Origin: Linnemannia schmuckeri
Lineage: Eukaryota > Mortierellomycota > Mortierellomycetes > Mortierellales > Mortierellaceae
DNA length: 64,000 bases
Assembly: GCA_029449235.1 (NCBI GenBank)
Contig: JANATG010000016.1
Coordinates: 1,364,001 to 1,428,000, forward strand
Reading direction: 5' to 3'
Numbering within the stretch: the stretch's first letter is position 1; the number at the start of each line of letters is the position of its first letter. Shown one piece after another: positions 33,354-44,414 of the stretch. A program made the translations under genes and the position numbers. The notes under the pieces are model-generated. The model ran no database searches. It was not told the origin of the DNA and saw nothing but the letters and a program-made list of their open reading frames with translations.

Positions 33354-33738
33354 TGTTACTCAGGAAGAGGGTCGAAGGCCAGAGTTGTAGGACCGCTGTT
33401 AAGTCCTCAATTGGTACGGGGTAGTGATAACAGTGTCCTAATGGAATCACACGAAACAATATACTGCAGCGCGCCAACGAAACTCTTGTCAGTACTGCTC
33501 TTGTCCAAGAAGTGATGTGTAAAAGGACCTTCTATTCATAATATCAAAGAGGGGGTTTGTACCTGTAGCGCGCCAACGAAACTCTTGTCAGTATTGCTCT
33601 CGTCCAAGAAGTGATGTGTAAAAGGACAAAGAGCAGACAAGAGGGCTGGGCGCACTACTAATACTATGTCTACAAAGAATATGACTGCTAATCTAAGGCA
33701 TCGCCACCGCTGCCTAGCCGCCACCTTATTTTGCAACA
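33354..33738 (+). mobile_element. solo LTR, 385 bp, copy 2
   Basis: TGTTACTC...GCAACA, flanked by ATAC at 33350-33353 and 33739-33742 (4 bp target duplication). Nearly identical to 25836-26220 and in the same orientation. Inserted immediately upstream of a hypothetical gene. Confidence 0.85.
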
Positions 33739-33742
33739 ATAC

Positions 33743-34579
33743 TGACCCAATCTCAATATCATCCTCTACTAGGTTCAAATCCACCTCCACCTTTCAACCG
33801 ACCTATCGATCCCAACCTAACGTGCCCCACTTTGATGTTCAAAGCTTCGTACATGGATTTAGTATGCTTTTTCATGCTTTTTTTAACACCATGCTATCTC
33901 AAGATTAACCCTCATTTTTTCCTCCACCATTATGAGGATCTGATTTTCAGTTGTTCTGAAATCACATTTTCATCTTCATTTTGATTTTTTTTTTGTATTT
34001 TTAAAAAATCAGAGGAAACGACAGTTCATCTAAAAAAAAAAACACTTCCTTTCATATGTTTTCTGCTGGTGTGATGTCAAAAGAGGGAGTTTTTGTGCAC
34101 TACCCATAACAAAAACGTTTTTTTCTTAGTTTCATTTTTTTCTCACTGGATTGGCGTGATATGTCGTATAAGTTAGAGGGCATGTTCCTGGTCTCAGTCT
34201 TGAGATAGTATGGCGTTAAAAAGAGCACGAAATGGCGTACTAAATCCATGTATGAAACTTTGAACACCAAAATGAAGCATGTTAGATTTTTTTACTGAGT
34301 TGAAAAAAAAGAGAGCACAAAATAAACTCGTTGGGGGCATGGACCAATTGCACAATCCTAATATTTGAATAGAGATTTATCACACGGACGTGTTTACTTT
34401 ACACTTTACATGCGACGACCCCACAAACCATTACTCCCTTCTATGTTTTACGCTTCCGCTGCATTGTTTAATAGGATTTTGGTTGCATCGACATTCAGTT
34501 TCTAAGCGGAGGCCTTTGATGCGATTAACTTGATATACACTGGCTAGATTATAATTTAAATTGGTGACTCTGCGATGAA
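33743..34579. other. AT-rich intergenic, no gene seen
   Basis: Long T- and A-runs; no coding signal. Confidence 0.45.
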
Positions 34580-35626
34580 CTAATGTCGGTTGGATCTCTT
34601 GCGAAGATCGGTAATAGCACGCCCTGGGTTAGGCACACGAATCATGTCAACGCATGCCTTATCTTGCTCTTCGGCATTTTTCTTTTTGCAGATGCCAACG
34701 ACGACCAGCGTTCGGCCGTCCTTGCCGCCCATCTCGAGGTTTGTTGGCGATTGGATCGTGGGGAGCTTGATGAGCTCAACCTTTTTGCCACGTCTGCCAT
34801 TCGTGTCCCACGCCAAGACCATGGCGTGACCATAAAGGGCAGAGTACATTATACCCTTCGAGTCCAGTCGCATGCCATCCGGGTCCAGGCCAGACTTGAG
34901 CGCCGCCTCCTTGCCCACCGCTGCGTAGAGGTCGATCATCATGCGCCACTTGGCGCCCTTCGCCGGCCTGCCAGCGGCGTCCAGATCGAGGGCATAGACT
35001 TGAGCGGACTGCGGCTTCTGAACTCCGTTGATAATCTCGTTACGGGCTGACGTCGCAAATAGGCGGCGTCCATCGCCGGATAGCTCGATGCCGTTAATAC
35101 GCTCCAGCGTGACGCCAGGGTAGGTGGTCTTCTTGGTGATGCGCCTCAGAGGGCCCCCTTCAAGAGAGTACCACGCGTCGCCTTTGTATTCCGACCACCG
35201 CATGCCGGAGAAGTACACACGCTTGCCGTTGGCCGAGATGGTCATGTCGTTAGGCTGCAGCCACTCGTCGCTCTGGAAGCGCACGCGCGGCTTGCCGTGG
35301 TGCCCGCGCACAACTTCATAGACCTTGTGGTAGCCGGCGTCTCCAATAAGGAAATGGCCGTTGCTCAGCGCGCGGGATGCGGCGAGGAATGTGGTGTCTG
35401 GCAATCCAGCGGCCTTGGTGTCGAACAGCACGGCGCCCGTCTGCAGGTTGACGAATCGCTGCTGATCCACCGCATAGATTCGGCCAGCGGCGTCAACAGA
35501 GGCACCTTCGATCGATCCAACCAGCGCCTTTACGCCAGGGTATCTCGTGGACCCATCGCGCGCCGTACGGTCGGCTTGCACGGCGGCGGAGAACAACAGG
35601 GCTGCAATGGCTAGAGTGGCGCGCAT
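34580..35626 (-). CDS. secreted SMP-30/gluconolactonase-like beta-propeller protein
   Basis: One exon, 348 residues from the ATG at 35626; the upstream open codons lack a good start and would bury the signal peptide. Residues 1-18 are a classic signal peptide (MRATLAIAALLFSAAVQA). The body shows repeated propeller-blade patterns (GRIYAVDQQRFVNLQTG, WLQPNDMTISANGKRVYFSG, RINGIELSGDGRRLFATSA, GLDPDGMRLDSKGIMYSALY) typical of SMP-30/gluconolaconase/LRE-like or strictosidine-synthase-like six-bladed propellers. Likely an extracellular lactonase or esterase-like enzyme, exact substrate unknown. It is clearly more GC-rich than its flanks and intronless, which could reflect transfer from bacteria or just high expression. 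Confidence 0.8.
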   Translation of the reverse strand: MRATLAIAALLFSAAVQADRTARDGSTRYPGVKALVGSIEGASVDAAGRIYAVDQQRFVNLQTGAVLFDTKAAGLPDTTFLAASRALSNGHFLIGDAGYHKVYEVVRGHHGKPRVRFQSDEWLQPNDMTISANGKRVYFSGMRWSEYKGDAWYSLEGGPLRRITKKTTYPGVTLERINGIELSGDGRRLFATSARNEIINGVQKPQSAQVYALDLDAAGRPAKGAKWRMMIDLYAAVGKEAALKSGLDPDGMRLDSKGIMYSALYGHAMVLAWDTNGRRGKKVELIKLPTIQSPTNLEMGGKDGRTLVVVGICKKKNAEEQDKACVDMIRVPNPGRAITDLRKRSNRH

Positions 35627-35728
35627 TGGGATGGTGAATTGCTCGAAAGAAGATGGCAGAGAGTGGATAGGAGGTATAGTGTATCGAATGGAAAGGAATG
35701 GAAGGGAATTGGCTGACAATGGAACGCT

Positions 35729-35734
35729 TTTATA
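35729..35734 (-). promoter_or_regulatory. TATA box of the SMP-30-like gene
   Basis: ATATAAAAG on the minus strand, about 100 bp before the ATG at 35626. Confidence 0.55.
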
Positions 35735-35759
35735 TGTGTTGTGATGCCAATACACTGGA

Positions 35760-37814
35760 TGCTAAAAATAAACGATAAGCTTTTAAGGTTAGTAATCTAA
35801 ATTGATCTACCTTTTTAGTAGGCTCAGAAGGGTCCAAATGAAAGAGGGCTCAGTGAGCTAAGGGTGGCGCAAACGACATCCATCCACTCCATCCACTCCA
35901 CTATCTACTAAAATCCATGTTAAAATCACCTGACTTACTGTGATCAGATTTTTGAGGAAATTCTTTATTACTTCATCACTCTCTTCTCCCCATATCCTGC
36001 CACCCCCCTCTCCTTTTTTTTTTTGTCCTTCCACATTTCCATCCGCTTTTTGACGTCTGATCAATGCATTCACCCTCTTCTTTCCCTATTTTGGATCCTG
36101 TCTGTGAGACATATCTAGAAATCTCTCCTCTCGCTCCGGAGCTCGGTTCCCTCGAGCCTATATTAGATTACCTATACTATGAGCTGCATTACGGAGGTCT
36201 GTACGGTTCCGACGACGAACGATGGTACTGTTCAAGGGTCCTTGGTCGATGTTGCTATGGACGAGCATTTGTACTATGTGAAGTACTCTACAATGCTGCA
36301 GTTTGTCCTCTTCTCCAGCCCTCCACAAACTGAGGAAGATTCGTGCTGCACTTTCGAACCGCTTGAGGATGCCCTGCCTTCAAAGTCTCCTCATGCCTGC
36401 CTTATGCGAGCTCTGCATGGTCGTTTGCCATGTATGCAGACTGACGAGCTCTATTGGGATCGTTCGGTTGTGGTGACTCTTGCTACATATATGCTTGACA
36501 ATCTGTGGCAACCACTCACCTTTTTTTGCCATTTACTCTTCCCGCTCATGTCTCTCTAAGAGAATATGCCGCGGCAAGATATTTGTTCAATTGGCGGCGC
36601 AAATTACTGCCTGATTCTCCACATTCGTATTCGAGTCAGGACTTGCAGTAAGTGTCACTTTGTTCATTCATACAGATGCAATAAAGCGTACCATTGAGAG
36701 CAAAATCACAATCAATCTTGCGTTTTCGTCGCTTTCTGCCCTTTCTTTTTTTCTTTTTTTTTTCTTTTCTTTTTCTTGCGAGTTGAAAAGGGGAACAGGA
36801 GATCAGATAGGGACCAATTTTGATTTCTTTGATTGCATGCGCATGTGCTCAATCTCATTTCTTTAATCGCATATATCTTAATCGCTAATTCCTGATATGC
36901 TCTGCAGCCTTCACATCAATTTTAATCTGGTGAGCCATCGCTTTTGTACCTCCTCTCCCTAAAAACATCGCTTTCCCTCCTTCTGCTCTTTTCCCTTCTT
37001 TCTCTCTAAACCCACCACGAACATAATAACCATGACGACAACAACAACAACGACAACGACAATTGTAATATATTGCTACTATCGCTGCAATATATCTATC
37101 CTCACCACCCAAACAAACAAGCAGCAGGCTGCAGAGTCAAACAGGGCACACATGGTCCATGGACACAGGACAGGCTCAGGCTCGTGGATAATGACAACGA
37201 TAATACATGGCATTGACACATCCAGACGCCAGTAACCATGAAACGGACGACTAGGCTGGGGGAACCATAGAAAAGATAAAATATCGACTCTTAATTCAAT
37301 AAACAACAATAGCAAACAACAAAGAAAAAGGCTCATGCAACGTCCCGAATGCCGTTCATTTTTGCGATTCGGAGTCAATTTAGTCACGACATCCCGATCA
37401 TCCAGTTCTCTGCCCACCGATAAGCTGCGACTTGGCAGAGGTTCTACTTGCAAGTCACAGGAAGAGGAGTAAATGATTCTGGGACAAGGCTGTATCACAA
37501 GTACAAATCAGAACAAAAGAAATGACGAAAGGCACCGCTCCGTTGACCAGGACAGGACCTCCCTGCCCGCGACTCCAGCGGGGGCGCGTATGTAATGGTT
37601 GTATTATTTTTGTCCATTCCCCTGCTTGATCTCACCTTTCATCAATATCTATCTTATCCGACCTCTCCTTCGTTTTACTACCTTCGCTCACAAATCAACA
37701 CCAGTCCTTCACCTAGGAAAAAAAAAGGGGGAGGGGGGAGTCTCCTCGCATTGCTGCAGCTGCAGCAAATTACGTTTGTGCCTGTGTCTGGTCCAAGCCT
37801 TGAATGATGAACGG
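35760..37814. other. interval with broken or unrecognised ORFs
   Basis: 36064-36560 has coding-like + sequence split between two frames (DPVCETYLEISPLAPELGS, then HLYYVKYSTMLQFVLFSSPP) and is probably a dead or spliced gene I cannot assign. 36720-36790 is a T/C-rich tract. 37031-37062 is (ACA)n-like. The rest shows nothing. Confidence 0.35.
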
Positions 37815-39240
37815 CGGAAATATTGACAAAATCGTATCATCGCCTCCGTCTCTATACCCCTCCACCACCGAAGGGCCGGCCTATATTTCATTAACGGGTC
37901 GGGTGGCACCGGCAAATTCTTTCTCTACAATACACTCATCGAACACATCAGTGGTGTTATGAAAAAGAATGTCGTTGTCCTGGCATCGCCCGAAATTGCC
38001 GCTCTCATCCTCCGCAGTGGCCGTACTACTCACTCCGTCTTTGAGGTTCCCGTTCCAGTTTTTAAGGATTCAACTTGCATTGTCACCCGCGAGCAACAAA
38101 TCGGGTCCGTCATCCATGCGACCGACCTTATCATTTGAGACGAGGTACCTATGATGCATCGACATGTCTTTGAGTCGGTCGACCGGATTGTTTGACATAT
38201 TATGGTTTGGCCCTTGGTTTTTTTTTTGACGGAAAGATTGTCTTCGTCCGTGATGACTTTCGACAGGTGTTGCTGGTGGTTATTCATGATCTCAGTCTCG
38301 GATCGAGGGCGCATGTCTAAAGATGCCTGGCGCCATTTGGCTCAAGGTAAAGATACAAGCTAACTCGCAATATGTGAGTCAAGGTGGATGAGAGCAGCAC
38401 TTTTTCTTTCGTCGATTTTTTGCTTCGTGTGGGTAAGGCAAGGAGCAGACATTTTCCTTCGACGACTCTGATGATTATATCAAGGTTCCAACCATCCTTT
38501 TTACGTCACAAGAACCCAATCTCAACAGCGACCATGAGGTTCAACTTATCCGCACCATATACCCCAACATCTCCAACGGCAACTTTGTACCTCAGGATAT
38601 CAAACGCACCGCTATTTTGACAATACTGAACAAAGATTCAACCATATGAACGACCTCGCGACCACACTATTTCCTGGTCTGGCGACAGAGTACCTTGGTC
38701 AAGGCTTTGCTCCGGATTCAGATACCATCGGCGTCGCCAACTATCCCACAGAGTATCTCAACTCTGTGGACCCCACTGGATTACCCCTGCAAGCTGGTGC
38801 TGAAAGTTGGCATGCCCATCATTCTCCTCAGGAACGTGGGGCGAAATATAGGACTCTGCAACGGAGCCCGCTTGATCGTCCGCCGCCTCAAGCCGCGCTG
38901 TATCATGGCAACAACTCTTGCAAGACCATTTGCTACCGACTTGGTCTTCATCCCACAAGTGTCAATTGTGACAACGGACGACAAGTCCTTCGCGATTATG
39001 TTCAAGAGACGACAGTTTCCAGCCAGGCCCGCATTTGCCATGACGATCAACAAGTCCTAGGGGCAGACCCTCGAAAAATGTCAAATTCTATTTCCTTACT
39101 TGTGCATTCATACATGACCAGTTTTATGTCGCTCTCTCTCGGTGTACAGACGAAAAAATCTCAAGATCCTAATCACTGATGGCTGCACCCCCGGCCTTAA
39201 AGGCGCACCAGAAACGTTATCTAAAAGAGTAGCCTGTAAT
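37815..39240 (+). pseudogene. Helitron PIF1-like helicase remnant
   Basis: In several frames, in order: FINGSGGTGKFFLYNTLIEH (Walker A; the usual Thr after GK is Phe), VLASPEIAALILRSGRTTHS, ATDLII-stop-DEVPMMHRHVFESVDRI (Walker B), FDRCCWWLFMI in place of DFRQVLPVV in the alternate frame, then KVGMPIILLRNVGRNIGLCN and GARLIVRRLKP and a C-terminal RKNLKILITDGCTPG near 39145-39195. The order matches the C-terminal SF1 helicase of Helitrons. Multiple stops and frameshifts; inactive. It may be the far half of the family seen at 16.3-17.0 kb, but the two are not one element. Confidence 0.8.
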
Positions 39241-39898
39241 CATACCCTATACCACAGGATTGGTCAGGAATATACTTTTGGAAGAGTACACACTGCATGT
39301 CAGATTTTTTTTTGTTGTCCTGCAAAAAAAAACACTTAAAGCACTTTAGAGGCGGCCCTACACCTGCACACGCTTTTTTTTTTTCTTTCGTTAGTTTACA
39401 TGAGAACAAAGCATCAATGACGCTATCTCGAATTATCATAAAGCAAGGATTGAAAGAGTCGGCATCGAAGAATCAAAAGCAACGTCGCTATGAACGCTTG
39501 GCTGCCACAAGCCAGTTATAACTATATATGCCTTATATCGCGTTCTTGCACTGAGCATGCTTTTTATTTTTTTGGAAAACTATGTACAGCCATACGACTC
39601 TTAGCGCTAACACAAGACCCGGCCCAAGTCGCAGGGGAGCATTGAGAGAGAGAGATACCACTTATAAGAGAGTGCTTTGCAACGGCGGGGATTCAAGAAT
39701 GTAACCATAAGCTTTTTGTTTGACATTTTGACGTCTTGATTTTCTCAATTTTTTTTTTTTTTTTTTGATTGATTTTTTTAAATTTTTTTGGTGGTGTTTT
39801 TACGTTAAAAATTTGACAAAGCATTGGCATAACTTAATTGCCATCAGAACTGGGGTAGATAACGATTAACGCTTCGTTACATCGTCGTTCATGTGCAT
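39241..39898. other. AT-rich intergenic, no gene seen
   Basis: Contains T-runs at about 39371 and 39749; otherwise featureless. Confidence 0.4.
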
Positions 39899-40722
39899 CT
39901 AGTCACTCTCAATTGGCTTCTCGGGCGCGGTTGGTGGAGAGCCGCCTGGAGCCTTAATGGGGTCGGTCCGGTTTTCAGGCGGCGGAGCATTAATTCCAGG
40001 ACCTTCAGCAAGGTTGCCCAAGATCCGAGGAATGCACCATCTGCCAAGCAGGCATCTGTAACCGTGACGGCAGCAACCACCTGGCGCGGTGTGATTGCCG
40101 GAACAAAGAGATAGCGTTAGCATTGTTTCTATAAAGACTCAACCAGTGAAGGCATTTGTCTTCGAGAAAAACAGAAAGTATAACTTACGGCCACAATCAA
40201 CCGTCCAACCGGGGCGGCATGCACACTTTCGTCCAACGGTGCATCCGTATCTACAACATACGCCGCTACATACATATGGGTAACCTATAGGACAACATCC
40301 ACGATAGCCTATGCTACACACCTTGCCGGGTCCACAACACCATGGGTTGGAGCCCCAGCTACAATGACATGTGACCATTGATCAGCTCAGGTGACTCAAT
40401 AACAATTACCAGAAAGAGCAAGGGAGTGATCTTGTAACACCTACCCACAGCGTCTAAAACCTGGACGGCAGTACAAATGCTGGGCAGTGATGTTAGATGG
40501 TTCATCAGCTCTGGGATTAAGATCTTCTACCCCAGTAGCAGAGGGGTAAGGACCTTCCGCCAAGGTACTCAAGGGACCATCATATGCAAGTGGCTCTTCG
40601 CCAACTGGGTTGGCCTCAGCAAATGTGAGGGCGGTCATGGTCGTGGACATTAGACCGAGCAAGGTCATGGCCAGCAGTGAGGCCAGAGCCGCCAAGGATG
40701 CGTGCTTGATGAATGAACGCAT
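39899..40722 (-). CDS. cysteine-rich secreted protein, 3 exons
   Basis: Exons 40722-40445, 40358-40189, 40080-39899 (630 nt, 209 residues), GT-AG introns of 86 and 108 bp with matching phases. The N-terminus is a long hydrophobic signal peptide (SLAALASLLAMTLLGL), followed by a ~50-residue acidic linker. A ~75-residue Cys-dense core carries CRPGFRRCG, WCCGPGKVCSIGYRGCCPIG, VCSGVCCRYGCTVGRKCAC and GRGCCRHGYRC: repeated CC pairs and Gly like granulin or small disulfide-knot modules. A Pro-rich tail ends it. Likely extracellular or wall-bound; function unknown. A second, unrelated-length Cys-rich protein at 50528 has similar CC-P-G spacing. Confidence 0.8.
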
Positions 40723-41931
40723 GGGTGCAAGAAAATAATAATGTAGACTGGGAATGAAATAGAGAGATGAGACAGAAGGGGAGGGAGACCAAGATATGAT
40801 GCTGAAGGTCAGCGAGGAGAACAGAGTAGGAGCGGGGTTAACTTATTGTATTTATAGCTTCAAAGCAACTCCAGGTTCGCTCACTTCATGGCTTGCACTC
40901 TCTCCCTTCTTGTCCTACAGGGATCCATCATTTTTTGTAAACGGCAACCGCGATAATTGTGCACCATTGGGCAGGTCTTGCATAAAGTTCATGTAGCATA
41001 GCCAAGCTATTTTTATACCCATTGTTGTCAACCTGAAGGCTCTGGTTTTGGAAGTGAAAAATGACAATGAAGCGAAACCTGATGCGACAGAGAAAACAGT
41101 ATGAGAAAGCAAGCGAGTACTTAATCCCTCTACATATGCCCCAGGGGGCAGATACCCATAGACGTCTCCAGGAATGGGATTTCAACGAGTACAAGAAGGA
41201 GGGATTCATTACTGTGCTATCAGAATCAGTCTGGTCGCTGTATGATCTCTAGACACGTTATTTCGCTAAAGATAAACCTGTCCCGTATAGTTAGTCACAC
41301 CAAAAGCATGGTAGTCAGATCTTTAAAAATATAAACGAAACTGACTGGCTTTGCACGAGCCATTGGGCTCTTGTGCAGAATATTATCAGGGTCTAGACTG
41401 AGGCGCATGGTAGTGCAGGATGTCCTTTTAGAGGAAGCCGGTAACTTTCGTCGGGACAATGCAAAACTGCCTTGCATGGGAAAAAATGAGAGAAATGAAA
41501 AAGTCTTCAGCTGTTGCCCTTCAATGAGCCCTACTTTTTTGTGACAGTATAACATGTCTACTTACTACACCGCCGCCCATGATCGGTCGACTCTTGGCGT
41601 AATCGGTCGACTCTTGGAAACGCCAACACTAGCTGCGCCATTACTACACATTCATTATATTACATTTTGCAACCTATCATGTCGTCGAAAGATAATGGTC
41701 GATACGTTATGTTTCCAGGTGTAGTATCAGGTTGTCTGGAAGCAGTGAAACCGCATGGGCTTGAGTAGCTAAAGTGAAACAAAAAAAAATTTAGCTTTGC
41801 GCACTGGCCAGATCCTAAAATAAGTGTGACATTTTGAACTGAATGGGGTAAAAGAAAGGGCGATGCTTCCATGGTCCTACAAATATGGAAATAGTGGATT
41901 TGGGCCAATTGCTACGCCCCTGTAGACTTTC

Positions 41932-41968
<37 letters not shown>

Positions 41969-43284
41969 AGAGTCTATTCTTATCTTGGAATATAAGTGGT
42001 ACTTCGATCACATGCACTTGTAAACAAAACCTCCTTTAAGTCTGAGTAAAGACCACGGCAGAATAGTGGCGGTTTTTATTTTTCGATGATTGGTCTAATC
42101 CTAGCTTGACTAGCGCTACTGGATGCCACAAGTTTCAATTGGCTACAATAGACGATGTTGTTGTCTATAATCTGTCCACTTTCTTTTTTTCGCTTCTTTG
42201 ATTTGACAGAAAATAACGAAAGGTGTTGACTCCTTTGCTGGCGCGTCTATTTTGCTAGCACAAAAAAAAGTCTTGAGACTATCCAGCCATCTCGACATAA
42301 CTTTTACTCCCCTTTTACACTCATTCGTACTTTAACCTGACCAGAGTCGAGACACAGTCAGCTTCACCTTCTAAACTCTCTTCTGCGCATGAACCGTCAT
42401 TCGCTTTACCTTTTTTTCATGTTTCGTCACTTTGTTCATTCTTTCTTTTATTTTCACACACAAGAAAAAAAGATCAAATCAACTATTCCACCAAACTCAG
42501 GATTCTATAGTGTTCTTGTTTGTTCCTTTATCTTTTTTCAAATATGTCACACAGGGCAAATAAAATAGGTGAAATATAGTTTATTCTTCGAAGAACAGGG
42601 GACTCCGTATGAGTGTTTAATCTATCTCATGTCTTGCCCTCAGAAAATACGGCCTTTGTATAATCCTGCACTCAAAGAGGAAGTAACTTCAGGGAGAGAT
42701 ATCAAGGGCATAGCTATATATCTAAAGGTAGAAGAAAATAGGAAGGTGGTGAGAGGAGATGAAAAGTAGAAGGGGAGGTCAAAGGAGGGTAGAGGGGAAA
42801 GGGGGAAGGGGGAAGAGAAAAAAATGTGAAGGAGAAAGGGAGACAGGGGAGATCGTGAGTAGAGGGAATGGAGGGACAAAGAGAAAGAGGACAGTTGAGT
42901 GTCTGAGGCAGTACAGAGAGTATGAAGGATACGGAGTATGATTAAAAGAAAAAGGAAAATGGAACGGAAGAAGAGAAAAAGTCCAACTCGGATCAACAGT
43001 TGAACTGTGTACAATGAATGCTTTTCTAATAGCAGTCGTTCCTTGCCTCCTCTATCTTCTTCCTGCACTCGTGTATATGTGCTTCGAAAAGATAAAAAAT
43101 AGAGAAAGGCAAGCGATACTGATCATCTGCGTGCTCTCTTTCTTGGCCACAAAATTACGCATAAGAAAAACAGTTCGGCAAAAACAACGGGGATGAGGTA
43201 AAGTGCTCCACAAAAGTGATCTATATTTTGTAGCGCTTAAGACCTTGTCTTTGGCAGAGATTTCTTACTTTCTTTTCTTTTCTT
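40723..43284. other. gene-poor interval
   Basis: No gene I can support. Holds a short direct repeat of ATCGGTCGACTCTTGG at 41581-41616, a ~33 bp poly-A at 41932-41966, and a purine-rich stretch at 42720-42990. Confidence 0.4.
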
Positions 43285-43537
43285 TTTATTACTCCAGTGA
43301 GAAGCACAAGGGAGTCATTTGGTAGTGAAAGGGAAGTACATACCAAACTCTTCCAAAAGCCATCCACCAGTGGCAGTCCGGTCCACAACCTGGCTCTGCG
43401 CAACAATTGCCGCCGCACCTTACAGCATCAATGGAAGAAAAAAATAAAACTAGATACGAATAAAGGGGATTCTTCCTATCCTCTCCATCAATGACAACTT
43501 CCTCCCTCGCAACAGACTATCCAACAGCCGCGAACAA
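43285..43537 (-). mobile_element. LINE 3' fragment, copy D (oldest at this site)
   Basis: Minus-strand sequence matches the last coding residues and 3' UTR of the LINE copies at 43538-44188 and 61865-63120, at visibly lower identity (for example GTCCGGTCCACAACCTGGCT versus GTCCGACCCGGAGCCTGGCT). Its 5' junction at 43523-43537 became the target of copy C. Confidence 0.75.
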
Positions 43538-44188
43538 TTTTTTTTTTTTTTTTTTTGTACACAATTTTACTTCTCTACCAAACTCTTCAGTACACCATCC
43601 GCCAGTCACAGTCCGACCCGGAGCCTGGCTCTGCGCAACAATTGTCGCTGCTCTTCACAGCAAAAACGGAAGAAAAAATAAAACTAGATACGAATGAAGG
43701 GGATTCTTCCCATCCTCTCCATCAATGACAATTTCCTCCTTCCCAACAGACTATCCAACAGCCGCTCATCAGCTGTGCGTGGTTCCTTGGTCGCTCCAGG
43801 GCAGGTTCGATCCTCATGTGTGGCTAGCGAAGCGCCACACGGGCAGAAACCATCACGCGTGATGTATCCGTATCCTCGACTCCAGTCACCTTGGGCGCCG
43901 GTGTATTTGGATGTTTTGTCCTTGGCAGTGATACCTTGCATCTGCTCCCACGCGATCGTCATGGAGCATCGTGGTTTCCAGATCAGTTCTGAGGCCTGCG
44001 TCTCCAGGTAGCCAATAAACTTGTGAAGGACCGTCTTGGCAATGGACTGTGGGGTCTTGAAGGCCGAGGACCACTCAGTCAACATGCTCTTGGGGGTGAT
44101 TCCGCGAAGAAGGTCCGAAACGTGCCACTTGGGGTTTTCATCACGATCGGGAGCAGGACTACCGCTGTGCACGGCTCGAGCTCCATCG
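43538..44188 (-). mobile_element. 5'-truncated LINE, copy C, upstream of tRNA-Ser
   Basis: Poly-A (seen as T19 at 43538-43556), 3' UTR, and an open C-terminal coding part to about 44185 (GARAVHSGSPAPDRDENPKW, ITPKSMLTEWSSAFKTPQS, TRDGFCPCGASLATHEDRTC, ending MERMGRIPFIRI). Flanked by a 15 bp target duplication with one mismatch: AACAGCCGCGAACAA at 43523-43537 and AACAGCCGCGGACAA at 44189-44203. Cys/His spacing (CPCG...H...C) suggests a C-terminal zinc-binding motif of a non-LTR retrotransposon ORF2. Confidence 0.85.
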
Positions 44189-44333
44189 AACAGCCGCGGA
44201 CAACCTCCACCATTCCACATTATCTCAAAAAAAAAACGCCACCAATTATCTAGTCACGTGCAGTATGGCCATAAATCCAAAATTGTATACTCAAATACCC
44301 TCAAGACAAGGACTCATCATCTAGCAATATGAT

Positions 44334-44414
44334 GTCAATATGGCCGAGCGGTTAAGGCGTGTGACTAGAAATCACATGGGTTCTCCCGCGCAGGTTCAAA
44401 TCCTGCTGTTGACG
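44334..44414 (+). tRNA. tRNA-Ser (AGA)
   Basis: Full cloverleaf: acceptor GTCAATA/TGTTGAC, D arm GCCGAGCGGTTAAGGC, anticodon arm TGTGA-CTAGAAA-TCACA (anticodon AGA), long variable arm (type II, as expected for Ser), T arm GCAGG-TTCAAAT-CCTGC, then a T6 pol III terminator at about 44419. No intron. LINE copies C and D lie upstream. Confidence 0.95.
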
